Origin: Pagrus major
Lineage: Eukaryota > Chordata > Actinopteri > Spariformes > Sparidae
Length of the DNA stretch: 64,000 bases
Direction of reading: 5' to 3'
Assembly (NCBI RefSeq): GCF_040436345.1
Contig: NC_133223.1
Coordinates: 5,803,847 to 5,867,846, forward strand
The notes under the pieces are model-generated. The model saw nothing but the letters and a program-made list of their open reading frames with translations. It was not told the DNA's origin and did not search any database. The position numbers were made by a program, and so were the translations under genes. Positions 10,042 through 23,675 of this stretch are shown piece after piece. How positions within the stretch are numbered: position 1 is the stretch's first letter; the number at the start of each line of letters is the position of its first letter.

Positions 10042-13035
10042 TTGGATACTTTAATTGAATGTATTTCATGGAACTGTAGAGGCCTGAACAAACCCATCAA
10101 AGTGAAACAGGTTATGAACAGGATCAAACAGTTAAGAGCTAAGATAGTATTCCTACAGGAAACGCATCTGGTAGCTAATGAGACATCTAAGATAAAACAT
10201 AGGTGGCCAGGGCATGTCATAGCATCTTCATATTCTACTAACGCCAGAGGTGTAATGACATTAATACATAAGTCTATTCCGATACAAATAGAAAGAGTAA
10301 TCGAAGATCCTAATGGTAGATTTTGAATTATACAAGGTTGTCTGCTGTCAACACAGATTAATTTAACTAACGTATATGGACCAAATATTGACGATGTTAA
10401 CTTTTATAATAACCTATTCCTGAGAATCTCAACACTGTCTGGTAAAAACATTATTGCTGGGGATTTTGATTGTGTCCTGGATCCAAGCAAGGATAGATCG
10501 GCTGGAGTGGACAACACTCATATGAAGTCCAGAAAAGCACTACATCATTTTATAAAAGAACTTAATATGGTGGATATATGGAGGCATTTGAACCCAACAG
10601 CGAAAGAGTTCTCCTGTTACTCTAGTACGTATAAATGTTACTCTAGAATAGATTACTTTCCGGTGTCAGCAGAACTCCTTTCCAATATTAAAGGATGCCA
10701 TTACAACAGCATAATCATCTCAGACCATGCTGTTATCTCTATGGTCTATGTGGAGCCAAAACTGGTTCACCAACCCCCTAAGTGGAGATTTCAAACAAAA
10801 TGGATGCAGGATTCAAAGTTCTTACAATTTTTAGGTGAACAAAGTGACATGTTTTTTGAGATTAATAGATCCCAAACTTCTGCCACAATCAGGTGGGAAG
10901 CCTTTAAATCATTTATTAGGGGTCAGATTATAAGTTATACAAGCAGGCAATCAAGAGAATCACAGGCTAAATGTAGGGAGTTGGAACTCCAAATTAAAAT
11001 TCTTGAGAACAGGAGTTGTCAGGAGGGGAAAAGTGACAATGATGTGCACAAGCAGTTATTATTACTAAGAACTCAATATAATGTGATAACATCCAATAAG
11101 GCCACTGCAAATTTAATGAGACTTTGACAAAATTATTACGATCAAAGAAAAAAACCTGGTAGGCTTCTTGCATGGCGCATTAAACAACAACAAACAGAGA
11201 GGACAATTATAAGGATAGCGGACGCGAATGGGAACGTCACTATCGAACCATTGGAAATTATCACAGCATTTAGAAACTTCTACGAAAATCTCTATAAATC
11301 AGAGTACAATATCAATATCGATACCCAGACCAAATTCTTATACCAACTTAATATTCCAAAGATCTCTGAGGAAAGTAAGAATATTTTAGACAAACGATTA
11401 AGTACAGTTGAAATTTCTGAAACTATAGGTGCATTGAAGACAGGGAAAAACAGCAGGACCGGACGGCCTTCCAATTGACTTATATAAACATTTCAAAGAC
11501 AAATTGATAGCCCCCTTATATGAGATGTATTTAGAATCCTACTGTAATGGCTACTTGCCTGATTCTATGAGAGAGGCTTTGATTATCCTGCTTCCAAAAC
11601 CAGGGAAAACTAACACTAAATGTGAGAATATGTGTCCTATAAGTTTAATAAACACAGACACAAAAATCCTCAGCAAAATTTTGGCAAAGAGGTTGGAGGG
11701 AGTACTTTCAAGCATTGTGGGGGACGATCAAAATGGTTTTATAAAGGGAAGACAAGGATTTCATAATGTAAGGCGTACTCTTAACATTCTCTACAACCAG
11801 AAGGGAGAAAGGGATACGGCTCTTCTGTCACTTGATGCTGAAAAAGCCTTTGATAGAGTTGAATGGCGTTATCTCTTCGATGTCATCATCCGATTTGGAT
11901 TTGGAGACACATTCTGTAGTTGGTTTAAACTATTACATCTTAACCCTGTAGCTGAGATACTAACAAACGATGTGACATCCAAACCTTTCAATATTACAAG
12001 AGGTTGTCCACAGGGTTCGCCTCTTTCCCCACTTTTATTCATACTAGCTATAGAACCATTAGCAATAGCAATTAAAACTAACAGGCAAATACAAGGAATT
12101 ACAATTGGCAACAAAGATCACAAAATAGCACTGTTCGCGGATGACGTAATTTTATTTTTAAAACAATTACCTGCACTGTTAGATCTGTTAGGCCTGTTCG
12201 GTGATATCTCTGGATACAAACTAAACGCTTCAAAATCTTCACTTATGTTGCTTAATGAAAATGAGGGACAAAATCCTGATCAACATATATCTTCTTTTAA
12301 GCTTTCAACTGGTTTTACCTATTTGGGCATTAAATTAGTACCTCAGTTACAAAATATATCATCAATAAATTATGAACCTGTATTAGACTCAGTATATAAA
12401 TCTTTAGAAAGATGGATGTCATTGCCTATCTCTCTGATAGGCAGAATAAATAATTTAAAGATGAACATATTACCGAAATTCTTATATTTATTCCAAAATA
12501 TTCCTTTGGCGCCACTTGACGGAATGTTTGAGAAAATAACACCACTCATCAGAAAATTTATATGGAATAAGAAATGTCCCAGAGTTCGCCTATCTCTGTT
12601 GTATCTTCCGTTTGACGCAGGGGGGTTGAAATGTCCAAACCTCTATTGGTACTACCTCGCAGCACAGCTGACCACTTTGAGATTCTGTTTTTCTGATGTA
12701 AACAAGACCCCATGGATGGACATAGAAGCACAATATGCTCAGATACCACTTCATTTATATTTGTACTCAGCTAAATTAAAATACCTAATTTTTTATCTTT
12801 CTATTTCATTTTATTTTTGCTAAGGTACCATGGATTTGTATTTTGTATCTCGTATCAACATTGTAATATAATTTTTTATAAATCTTAAGCTATGAGTATA
12901 AGAGAGACAACGAGTGTGTATGTGTTGGGGGGGTAATATTACAGTGTCATTCATTGGATAACTATTCGCACTTGTACCTTACCTGCACTGTAAAGAATGA
13001 TGCAAAATAAAATAAAAACATTGTTCAAAAAAAAT
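10042..13035 (+). mobile_element. L1/Tx1-like LINE, degraded
   Basis: The frame starting MDTLIECISWNCRGLNKPIK is an APE endonuclease start, with FLQETHL next. It continues through IIAGDFDCVLD near 10455 and SDHAVISM near 10720. A reverse transcriptase follows at 11504-12823 with DAEKAFDRVEWRY, GCPQGSPLSPLLF and FADDVILFL. The element is broken by in-frame stops at about 10324 and 11125 and a frameshift between about 11455 and 11504. It also lacks the C-terminal CCHC part that normally follows the RT. An A-rich tail (AAAATAAAATAAAAAC) ends at about 13030. The WNCRGL and FADD motifs place it in the L1/Tx1 group of fish. Confidence 0.85.
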
Positions 13036-13039
13036 GATG

Positions 13040-13900
13040 ACACAGTCTTTTCTTTTCATACATCACATTTATTGACAGTTGTTGATTAATTTGAGTGCAC
13101 GCATTTTGGTTGACAGGCTGTAAATTAACATTTCCAGTCGCACTTTATTTTACATTACATTAATAAGACGTAACAAGCCGCACTTTGTATCAAATAAGAC
13201 AAAAACAATAGCCAATAAGACGTAACAAGCCGCACTTTGTATCAAATTAGACAAAAACGATACGCTAATAAGACGTAACAAGCTGTACTTTGTATCAAAT
13301 TAGACAAAAACAATACGCTAATAAGACGTAACAAGCCGTACTTTGTATCAAATTAGACAAAAACAATACGCTAATAAGACGTAACAAGCCGTACTTTGTA
13401 TCAAATTAGACAACTAGAAATAATGTAATGTTAATTAGACAGTAAACAAGAAAATTAAACTGTTATTAGACACCATATAGCCTACCCAAATTATGCTGTA
13501 ATCAGAAACCGCATAAGTCTTATTACCTAAAATATAGTCTACTATACTGAGACACTATTATACCAAATTATACTGTAATTGCAAACCAAATCGGAGATCC
13601 TAATACACTATTAGACACCATTTTACAAGATCTTAGTCTAATTAGAAATCACACACAATACCATATCAGATCCAAAATATGCTAGTTAGACGCTATTCTA
13701 CCCTCACTACCAAATTATGCATTTAATGCTACCAACATCGGCCTATAGCTTAATTAGACGAATGTACTGCCATATTATATCGGGCATGGCCTTTAATAGT
13801 CGGACAAAACACACTTGTTTCTAAGAACATGTTGTTTTCATTTAGTTTAATGAAATAATAATCCGGCTTCAAACAATATCAGTAATTACCTATATATTAG
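13040..13900. repeat. TTAGAC-rich repeat of an unclassified family
   Basis: ATTAGAC recurs every 30-60 bp. The stretch at 13670-13790 (CAGATCCAAAATAT, AATGCTACCAACAT) is homologous to both arms of the fold-back repeat at 23676-24352, so they belong to one family. No ORF is present. Confidence 0.6.
13162..13417. repeat. 53/54-bp minisatellite, about five units
   Basis: Five head-to-tail units share AATAAGACGTAACAAGC, then ACTTTGTATCAAATTAGAC and AAAAACAATACGCT. The first unit has AAATAAGAC where the later ones have AAATTAGAC. There are no spacers, and each unit differs by only a few bases. Confidence 0.93.
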
Positions 13901-14793
13901 ACGCTAAATGCGGGACTTTTATTTTGAAAGCGTCTCGCTGTGAACCGAAAACATCCAGTGTTCTTGTGGATAGTGTGTGTCTGCGTGTTGGAAGTGTACC
14001 TGCATGGTGTTTGTTGAAAGTGATGAAAACAATCATTTTGTTTACTTAGCACCTGGCTGATAAAGGGCACAAGGTTTGTTGTCATATCGTTTCATGATAT
14101 GTTTAATGTTTAGTTCAGATCGCGGTAACTTTTATGGTTTTGTACAGTTTGATATAGCTTGTTTGAGCTAGCGGGAATGCTAATTAGCATTAGCTCAGCT
14201 ATCCTGTTGGATCAGAAGAACGGAGATGAGGCTGGTCGTTTCATTTCTATGTTTATTAATATAAAGAAACACATTTTGTGTGGTTTGTATCGGCTTTAAT
14301 ATATAAAGTTAAAGGTTCATATTAATGTACTGTAAAATAAAGTGCAACCACATTTCCTTTGTTTGAGTTGAAACTCACCTTGTGTGTCTTGTTGTATGCA
14401 GCTCTCCCCAGCTCTGGAAAGGAGGCGGCGCCATCCAAGATGGCCTCTTATGGAAGCAGGGCAGGAAATGGAGGAGGCCTCCTTGGAGGTGCCAGAGGGG
14501 AGGCTGTCTTTTTCTTTGAGATCTATTTAATTTGAGATGATTAGGAGCTTTAAGTTTACTTCATGATTTGAGTGTTTATATTGAGTATGTATAGGTTTCC
14601 ATTTGTAGACTCTGTTCACATTATGTTTCGTTTGCATTATGGAAGTAATGGTTTATGTCTGTTCCCCCCTATTGTCTGTGTTGGCTAGCCAGTGTCTATT
14701 GTTCCTTTGAATTGAGTTTGTAAATAAATTAACATCTTTTTGACCTTTACACCTTGTGTTCTTGAGCCTTTCCTGTTTGGTCCCTGACACAGC
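13901..14793. other. Unassigned; the end may be an old LTR
   Basis: No coding frame is supported. The last 80 bp contain AATAAA (around 14723) and end CCCTGACACA just where a different element starts, which resembles the 3' end of an LTR. No matching left edge was found. Confidence 0.25.
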
Positions 14794-15470
14794 CTCTTAG
14801 TGATTGGCCCATTCTCTAGCCCTCCATTCCCAAGCTACCACGTCAGCCCCATTGGCACTGCCACAAGGAAATTTTCTGGCAAGAAGAGACTCATAATAGA
14901 CCTCTCTTCTCCCCTGGCACACCCAGCATCAACAGCCTTATCCCCAGTCTGGATTCTCCTATGCCATCAACCTCACCCTTCTGGTGCAAGAGCAGCCCAA
15001 AACAACTCAACAATCACAAATTTCCACACGTCATTCACTTTCTGGATGACTCTTACTGTATCTCCTTATACATTACAAATGTCCTCCTTGCCCTCCGATG
15101 TACCAAGCATCAGCTTCTCTCCCTGCTTGCACACCTAAATTTCACCATCTTCCTTCAATGTCAATCCTTGATCTCCTACTTACTGTCCCCGTGTTCAACC
15201 ATTCTGTCCCTCCATGACTACATCATCATGGACGAATCCTGCAAATTGGAGTTGGGATTGTGGCACAACTTCTTTTCCTCTTGGAACATTTCTTTTTATC
15301 TATGACAACCACATTACTGTAGACCAACAAATCATTCCTGACTCACTGTTCTCATTCCAGAAATTCAAATCCTTACCCTACACCGGTTGCTCCAATCTCA
15401 GCCACCATTTTCACCTGAACACTCAGCCCCTCCACCTTTTCCACCAGTTCCTACTGTGTGTGTAGCCACT
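14794..15470 (+). mobile_element. DIRS/Ngaro-like retroelement fragment (fossil)
   Basis: Scattered frames resemble the RT-RNase H of tyrosine-recombinase retroelements: SGKKRLIIDLSSP near 14878, HFLDDS near 15032 and LELGLWHNFFSSWN near 15246. The fragment is clearly broken, with several breaks. A second copy of its left half lies at 55585-56210. The family call comes from motif resemblance only. Confidence 0.4.
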
Positions 15471-16329
15471 GCCTGATTAGGTGTTGAAGAGTGGGTTTTG
15501 TGGGAAGCATAGAAGGCTAGTCTCTGGTTTATGTTTAACCATGCTGTGTTCAAAACTTCGGAAAATGTATCATATCACTTTTACTTTGTGATCGGATGAA
15601 TAAAATAGCTCAAGAAAAAAACACTCTGTACTAAGCATTGATCACCCTTTCTCAGAATTTATAGAATTTGAAGAGTTCTTATTGTGGTTGCCATTACGTC
15701 TGGGTCATTTCACACAGTTAGGAACCTTCCTAAACAAAAAGGACTATAGACAGTAGCACACGACACCACCCCCGTTTGAGGTGAAGTTAGGGGATTAGCA
15801 GTCAATAGCCTTCCTTCTCTGGGAGGAAATCCAAGATTTCATGGCAGTCAATCTGTAATTGTTGAGATATTTCATTCTAGACTTATGCCACATGTATGGC
15901 TTAGTAGGCAACATACTGAAAACAAAAAATCACCAGCAATATATCACAGTGCTCAAATTATTTTGTGTTGAATTTAAAGGCTGTATGGGGCACACATTTT
16001 AGTTTAGCATTGATTGAGGAGAGTAAGTTTAATTGAATTGTATGTTTGTAAGGATTGAGTGTTGTTTTTATAGCATTACTTAGTAATGAAGCTGAGAAAC
16101 AATCCCTCAAAGATGGGCTGTGTTTTTTTCTTTTTTAAAATGTACTCTTTTGTCTAACTTGTATAATGGTTTATTGAAGCCACAAGGAATCAGAACAAAC
16201 AACGAATAGACCACAAATAGACCAAAATTCAAAAGTTGTTTCAAATGGGCTGGTATGTTCCAACTTTTTTCTTTTGTTTTTGTATTTCTTGAGGTTCTGA
16301 GCTGACTGTTAATTGCTGGCTCTTAGCTT
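15471..16329. other. No gene seen
   Basis: AT-rich sequence without supported coding frames. From about 16330 the sequence becomes homologous to the 3' flank of TAAR gene 2 (26360 onward). Confidence 0.5.
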
Positions 16330-16725
16330 TATTTTTGTTTGTAGGTGTTCACATACCAAATGGCTGCATTGAAGGCCTGGCTTGCACCACCAGTGAAGAC
16401 ACAGTGCCTGCTAAATTCTGTGGGCACGGACTTCAGTCAAGTATAAAATGGAGTACAACTTCCAACATTTTCTTCTGATGTGGATAATAACATCTAAAAA
16501 AAACACTACTAGAGGTTGGGAATGGAAACTCAGTTTTTGGAAAATTAACAAACCCAAAGTTGCTTCTCTGTTTCCACTCAGTCATTCTTAGAGAATATCA
16601 TATTGTAGCATTAGCAATGTAAAGACGCACATGTGATTCGCAGCATTTAATTACTCTTCACCGTGACAGAGTACATTTGTCTATTCATGCTCAGGGTCTC
16701 ATTTCAGGCCCCATGCAGAGTGTCT

Positions 16726-17860
16726 CTACAGTATGTTTGCCTCACAGGAGTCAGGCTGCAGTATCTTAAATGTAACTATGAGCTTAATTGATTTTCTTAA
16801 CCAGGGATAACAAAAGGCATAAACCACAGGATTTAGGCAGGAGTTAAAATAATACAAACATAAAACAAAGGCAGCAGATGAAGCATTGAGCAAGTTATCT
16901 TGACCTGTAAGAGCAACACAATAAAATGGGCAGAGACATATTAGAAACAAAACTACAACAACACCAAGAGTCCTGGCTGCTTTCATTTCAGATTTGTTTG
17001 CAGTTACTTTCCCTGATTGTGTGACAGCTGCAATATGAGACCGGATGGCACGAGCCTGAGACACAGCCACCACAAATACTCTCATATACAAAACAACAAT
17101 AACAGTAATGGGAACAATGAAGGAAAAAGTGAGATCTGCAAGTCCAGCAATGTAGTTAATGAAAAATAAACACTCTCCAATGCAGGAGTGATACCTGCCT
17201 GGTTCTTTCAATATATCCTTCAGGATCAGACTTTGAAAAATTACAGAGCATATCCAACACAGACAAACACACACCTGAACTCTTTTTTGTGTGATTTCAC
17301 TGGAGTAATGCAGAGGATGACAAATAGCCACATAGCGGTCAACAGATATGAGCACCATGGTTCCTACTGAGGCAGAGGAAATAACATAATCTACATACTG
17401 ATACAGAGAACACATGAGGTCACCAAGGAACCAGCAGCCGTCTATGAACATTATTTGAACGAACATAAGGGGGCCAATGAAGAAATCTGTGACAGCCAGA
17501 GAGAGGAGGAGGAGGTTGGTGGGAGTGTGGAGCTGCCTGGAGAGGAAGAACAGCATGAATTTATCATTATCATATCAATTTTTAGACAACAGCAGATACA
17601 ACGATCATACAATACTTTTTTATTCATTTATTTATTTTTACTTTATTTTTGTCTATGTATCAGTTTAATAAATTAATGAATCACTACTTGAAGTGGGAGA
17701 TGGAGATGATGACCAGCAGGTTAAGAGCTGCAGTGAGCAGAGCGATGAAGGACAGCAGAATGTAAATCAGCATGGTCTCAAAGTGAGGACGTATTGGCTT
17801 CCTGCAGGAGCTGTTGAGGAGTTGTGGAAAGCAGAGTTCAGTTCCCTCCAAGGTCTCCAT
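16726..17860 (-). CDS. taar: TAAR gene 1 (two exons, 327 aa)
   Basis: This is a G-protein-coupled amine receptor of the trace amine-associated family, which in fish is expressed mainly in olfactory neurons. Exon 1 (17688-17860) carries NSS glycosylation, the N-terminal Cys and TM1. Exon 2 (16726-17536) carries TM2-TM7. The intron (17537-17687) is GT-AG and phase 2, and joining restores HFKQLHTPTN, the usual TAAR TM1-TM2 loop. Key residues are Asp2.50 (D75), Cys3.25 (C100), Asp3.32 (D107), DRY (R125), Asp5.42 (D192) and NPVVY (P294). Both acidic anchors are present, as in diamine receptors such as zebrafish TAAR13c. Trp6.48 is replaced by Leu. I chose METLEG as the start because gene 4 starts there. 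An in-frame ATG 20 codons upstream (17920) is possible. The ligand is inferred, not known. Confidence 0.93.
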
Positions 17861-18330
17861 CACCAGAGAGAGGAGAACCTGCTGAGCTCTGGCAGCTTTT
17901 TGACCAAAGCTTTCCGTCATACAACTAATTTATCACTATCCTTCCAGCCCAGCCCTCCTTCCTCCTCACCTCTGCTGCTTTGTTCCTCTCCATAGAGATT
18001 GAAGTATTAGGCCTTCTTTGTTCATCCTCCTCAATGTTGGTGACTTTGGTTTATGTTTATCTCCACCTTTGGCCATCTGCCAGATGTCACAGGTCAAAGT
18101 TGGCTGAGCTCAAGCCTTAAATGTTGCTCTCTGTGGGAGTACATTTTTGCTCTAATCTTGTGCACTTGAGATTATCCCAGCTGCTAGAAATCCCATGAAC
18201 TTGTTTCTGGAAATGTATGTAAAATTATCCCAAAACACCTATCCCAGTCTAGCCCAAAGTAAATACAAAGCTGCTGGTGAACCATTTGGAGTACAGACAT
18301 GGTTTGGGGCTCTTTTGAAAGGTTATTAAG
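17861..18330 (-). promoter_or_regulatory. Shared 5' flank of the TAAR units
   Basis: About 450 bp upstream of the coding start is nearly the same in genes 1, 2 (28170-28500), 3 (32306-32800) and 5 (58184-58660). It includes a run around CATCTGCCAGATGTCACAGG with two E-box cores and the TGACCT half-site next to it. It probably holds the promoter and 5' UTR. The similarity may only reflect recent duplication. Confidence 0.35.
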
Positions 18331-18438
18331 ATGATTTTGTGCTGGGTTAGAAGAACCTAAATTACTGCTTAATTTTTTTTAAATACAAAATGAGCCTGCA
18401 GATGACCTGTAATGGCCTCTGTCAGCTGGAAGACACAA

Positions 18439-19990
18439 TGGGCCCTATTTAGACAGTCTATGGCGGCAGTCTAAGGCGCAGCCCGCTAGTGCGTTTAGGA
18501 CGTGTCCAAGTTCATTTTGCAAGTTGAACAACGGATAATCTGCAAGCATGGCGCATAGAGGTGGTTTTTCATGTGAATTACTCATGGGTGTGTTTTTTTG
18601 GCAGAAATAATTCAAACCAATCTGAGTGTCATCTCCCATTACCTTTAAGAGCCAGGTGCACCAGGGCCTGACATATTAAACAGTAGTACTTGTCTTCACT
18701 GAGGGAAAGGGATTCCTTGCCATTTCACAATCATCTGTCCCATCAACAACTCTGTTTGACTGCATATGAAAAAATACACTGATATTTAACTGAGGAGGAG
18801 GAGAAGTGCAAGTCTCGCAATTGAATTGGCTCTAGTTTTAAGTGAAACCACTGCAGGACAGATGCTTCCTCTAAAATGTGTCATTTATCCAATGGCTGTG
18901 AAGAAAGGAGGGACGGCTGTCATCCCCGGTCTGTGTCAGCAGCTGTCAAACTGCACAGTCAAGTTAACCGGTCACTGTCTCCACTGTCCTGCCCCCGCAA
19001 TGAGGAAAACTGAGTGAAAGGGATGCAGATTTTGGCAGAATATAATGGAAACTATTACAAAACACGACAAAGCAGCTACAACAGAGACTGGGAGACTACA
19101 ATTTTCACCAAGTTTTTTGCAGACTTTGCCAGAGTTATTTCTCAATTTCACACGGATACGACCTGAAGCAACACAGTATCTGCTAGTCTCATAAGAAACA
19201 TGTGGCTCAAAAAGATATGAGCCAATCTATGAAAACATTCATCCTGAACCTCAAAGACGACTGCCAGACAGATAAGGTAACAGCAGCTGAAATAACCAGC
19301 ATTTACCACACTGCAGCACTCTCAATCATACAGGTCAGCAGACTGTGGTTGTAAGCTAGCAACCGTCATTTTCCCAGACTCGGAGATTGCAAAACAAATG
19401 TCATGTGGTCCAACAAAATCAGCAGCTGTAGTTACAGATGTGGTTCCTCCGTGCAGAGTTGTTTGAGACAATTAAAAACACCAATGGTTCCCCCACGAAG
19501 TGACAGAAACACACACGCAATTTTTTTAGTGGTTCCAGATGCTTCTAAAATATAAACAGGGCTGCTTAAAATAAAATAATTGTTAAGTCCTTCACATGGT
19601 AAATAAAGGTCTTACCTGTATAGTCCTATTCTGTGCTACTAAATCAACCAGAAGGTAAAGCATAGATGTTATGAGCTACCAGGCAGAATAGAAATGTCTA
19701 TTTTTTAAAGTTAGATAGACAATATATCAAAATTTTTAGACTACGTCCATACATTGGTGACGTGTCCCACATTGTCCCACACAAACATACCCTTTGTCCC
19801 ACATTTGGCTTCTTGGGATATGGTCACCCTAGCCTGACCACACCTCATTTTCAGCCCAACACGCCAGGGGCGCACAGGTGGGCGCATCTACTTTTTATAC
19901 AATGTGGGCGCTGGGCAAGAAAATGACAGCTGTGTCAGTCTGAAACTAGCATTTACCGCTTTGCGCTGAGCATAAGATAGAATGGGTCCA
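18439..19990. mobile_element. Non-autonomous hAT-like repeat, copy B, with internal insertion
   Basis: The left end GGGCCCTATTTAGAC and the right end ATAAGATAGAATGGGTCC are imperfect inverted repeats. Compared with the copy at 58728-59813 this one has about 1 kb of unrelated sequence at roughly 18812-19832, ending GGGATATGGTCACCCT, a common end of fish DNA transposons. The continuing sequence to 20590 is shared with the other TAAR flanks. Confidence 0.5.
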
Positions 19991-20689
19991 CATTATGTAA
20001 TCTTACATGGTCCAAATTCAATTTATTAACAATACACTCAACACTTGTTTTTTCTGAGGAAATATCGGGCACTTGGCAAAACAATGCTATTGCATGACCT
20101 CAAAATACCCCATATAACCTAAACAGAGTAACACGGGCAAAAACTCATTATAGTTCTTGATTTCCGTATTTACTCTACCTTTGTGCATATAAAATAGTCA
20201 AAAAAGTGTTTAAAGCCTATTAAAAGAAAAAATGCATAAAACTACATAAACTTTAAATTTATAGCTTTAAAAACTGAAATAAACTGGTGTCTGCAAGGAG
20301 TTTTTTGACAGATAAAAGCATGAACAGGCAATTGTGATCGCAATTTTTTGCCACTTCGACAGCATTTCCTCATGGAATACTGTGTGTTTGGACATAATAT
20401 GTTGCTGAAATGGATGTACTGGACATTTGGGAATAAGAGAAAACTCTTTTTGTTTGCAGCTGCAGCTGCTGGGTTGAATGATGAAGCCTCACAGGGGGTG
20501 TTTTTTTTAGGGGTGTTAGTGAGTAGCTTAAGGTGCGTTAGTGGCCTGAGATGACCCAAACTTGGCTCTCTAATTTCCCTGACCATTAAGTTACATCCTT
20601 GCCTTAATCTTTTTGCAACCGGGTTATCCCAGCTGGTAGAAATCTCATAAACAGCACTGACTTCTTTGATTCAATTTCAGGAAGTCTAG

Positions 20690-23493
20690 TCTTATGGTCT
20701 GTTTACCCTTCCTGGTTTTCCTATTAAGGAGCCTGAAAAAGGCATCTTGTACATTCACGATAGGAATGTAGGCTGTGCCCCGTACCACCGGCACCAGGGC
20801 AGGAGAAGCAAGCAGTCCTGCTGGCAGGCCAGAGTCTAATGGCTCAAACAATACAGTGCTGCCGGAGTACTGTTCCGAGCATGTGGCCACAACGATCTTC
20901 ATCACACCGCCTGGGATACGACAAGCCCTTTTGCCACAAACTTTGACCTTCCCTGTGCTCTGTTCAGCCTTAACGCTGGCTTGATGGCACTTTTGCAGGG
21001 CCTGCATGACAAGCTTGGGGGCCTCAGACACCACCGGCAGGTTGAACAAAGCCAGGCCATGATGCCCAAACAACATTCTGTAGCAGCCTGGCAACCCCTT
21101 ACCACAAGGGGGGGGGGGGCATCACAAGGGACACGGGCCCCATCACACTCCCTAGCAATGTGACCTGGTTGCTGGCATCGCCTACAGATTATGGGACCGC
21201 GAGAAGTTACTCGGCCATGCTGCTGAGGGCCCTGCAGACAGGAGATGCTCCGAGTCAGTTGATTCAACTGCTCTTGCTGTAACTTTAGCATTTCCCTAAA
21301 CTCACGCAGCTCAGAGGCTTGTGGGGAACCAACACCTCCCGGGCTACTACCCTGAACCATGCACTGAGCACCAAAGACAGAAGGGACAGAATGACTCCGA
21401 CCCCTAACATCCCCGGGTAAGCCCTCTCGTTCCCACCTGATCGCCTCACTCCTAACCTCAAGTAAGGTAGCTGTAGGCTGCCAGCACACATACTGCTTCA
21501 GTTCACGATGAAGGGCTCCATCCAGCACATGCTCCACAAACTGGTCACGCAACAAAACCGCTGCGTTGGGTATGCCACTGGGTGCACGCTGCTTCACAGA
21601 TGTCATGAGACCTATCAACACAATTGAAAACTCTAACAGTCTCTCTCTCTTGCTGCCGTCGAGAGAATAAGGCATCTTGTAAAGCTACATAGGACTCTGC
21701 ACATCCATATAGCTCCTGTAGCACCTCTTTGATCTTACCTGGATCTGCACGCTCTCCACTGGGGCGGTACTTAATCTCCTCACGTGCCTCCCCCTCTAGG
21801 TGGTCAAATAAGAAGAATGCCTGATCGGATTGAGACAAGTGGCGTGCTCTCATACAGGCTTGCACCTCCTCCAGCCACTCAGTTTACCCTATCCTTGACT
21901 TTCCCCTAAATGTGGGACATTTTCTGTCTCGGGGCACAAAAATCAGTCGCTCCATTAAAGGAGCACTGGCGGTTGAAGAAGCAGCGGGTGTAAAAGGGCG
22001 CTGTACTAGGGCCAGGCACAGCCGCAACCTGTTTCTGTCTCAGCCTCTCGTTATCCGCTCTTAGCTGAGCTACTACTTCCCTCAGTTCCTGCAACTCCAC
22101 CTCCGTTACTAAACCTGTACCAGCTAAGGCTTTCCTACCGTGAAGATGAGACCAGGGAAAAAGGGAGAAGGAGGGCGGGCTCCTCCATAGGACTCTTCTC
22201 AGATCCAAGAAACCAACTGCTACTTTGCCTCAGAAGAAAAACACAGGTCAGACACTGACACTTAAAATAGTAACACTGTCACAAAAAAATGAACAAAAAC
22301 AGCAACAAACAACCAAAAAAAAGAAAACAGAACATGCGTCTCTGCTCTCAAATTGCAAATCCTGCCAATAACGCCAGATTGTGGCAGCACGAAGAGCATA
22401 CTTTGGGCAGCACTTGATTAAGAATGAATTTCACGCCAAACAACGCCACACTGGGGGTTTCACCTAGAGACCCTTTTTTTAAAGGATTATTTTTCAACCA
22501 AAGAAGGCACTCAGGTCCGTTTTACAAGTGAGGCAGACACAGCATTTCTGGTTACAAAAAAAAAAAGTTATTTATTAATTACATTTCAAAAATCTTTAAA
22601 ACTCCAATGTTCACTCACTGGGGCAAAAAGGGGAGCCCATCAGGGCTGAGACTTACTGGGGCAGATGTGTCCAAAACAAGGGGGATTCCAGGAACACCAC
22701 ACGTGAAGTAAATGAAAGTGAAACAAAATCAACCCAAAAAGTGCTAACACGAGAGGGACACAATTCGGCCATGGCAACGCTGAAATAAGACCTGGATGAA
22801 GGAGCAGAAGCTAGTGCTTAGCCAGCTGTAGTGAGCAGCCAGGAGCCAGGCAGACAGTGTTAGAGCACCGCGACAGCAAACTGCAAATAAAAGTCTGGAG
22901 GTGAAGCAGTGCGAAGCCAAGCAATGAGACGAAGCAATAGCAATGAAGCAAAGCAGCAGAGTTGCAAGGCGAAGCAGCGAGGAAACGCAGTGAGGCAACG
23001 CAGCAGTGACTTCCTGCAGAGAGGTAAGTGGTTGCTGTGCTGCTGACACAGGTGTCTTTACCCTACAATAAAAGAACAGATATGAGCAACTTACAAATGA
23101 CTGGAGGAGGAAGCTAAGGTCACTGTGCTACATACTGGTCAGGAAATCCTGGTCGGCACGGCGTGGAGCGAAGCAATCGGCTACACGAGGGCGAGCGGCA
23201 CACAGCGAACGGCACACATTGAGTGGTGAGCAGCGTGCAGCCAGCAGCAACACCCAAGCGAGCCTCTGAAATAAAATAACCAGAATGAACAACTGGATGG
23301 ACAGCGTGAGACCAGACTGCAGTCTCTGCTGCCAGCCTACCTGCCACAAAGCGAAAGAGGAAGTGGAGGGCATCAGGAAGTGATGTGACCCAGGATCCTC
23401 CAAGCAAGAGGACAACCAGGTGCTCTCTCACAGCGATTGGCTGGGAAGAGCCACACAGCTGAAACCCACCATACACAACTTCATACTGCTACA
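20690..23493 (-). mobile_element. Ty3/Gypsy-type fossil: LTR, leader, gag, part of pol
   Basis: Reading on the minus strand, the LTR at 23493-22380 (1,114 bp) has ends TGTAGCAGTATGAAG and CTTCGTGCTGCCACA, which are imperfect inverses. Three bases on is a TGGCGTTATTGGCAGG primer-site-like leader. A gag follows with a capsid-like FDHLEGEAREEIKYRP (about 21790) and a CCHC knuckle CRRCQQPGHIARECDG (about 21150). A protease-proximal pol region reaches about 20690. No second LTR is seen. It is broken. It belongs to the same family as the gag at 43554-44100 (same FDHLEGEA motif and near-identical leader). Confidence 0.75.
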
Positions 23494-23675
23494 ATCAGAA
23501 TGAAAAGAGAACAAGGAAATCAGACTACCATGTGAGTTATAAAAATATGTTTCTGTGACTTTATTTCAGCTATCTGTCATACTTTACTCTGAACCAATGG
23601 TTCTTAACTTTTTTCTTGGTCAGTGCCCCCATATCCATTATCCACGTCCCCCACAGTGTCCCATTTATTAAAATG

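Noticed and set aside
13162-13417. CRISPR-like array
   Set aside because: The units are contiguous 53/54-bp tandem repeats without spacers, in a vertebrate genome. It is a minisatellite.
22744-23476. Minus-strand small proteins within the Gypsy LTR
   Set aside because: They lie wholly inside the LTR, are repetitive (CFASHCF-like) and lack any known domain.
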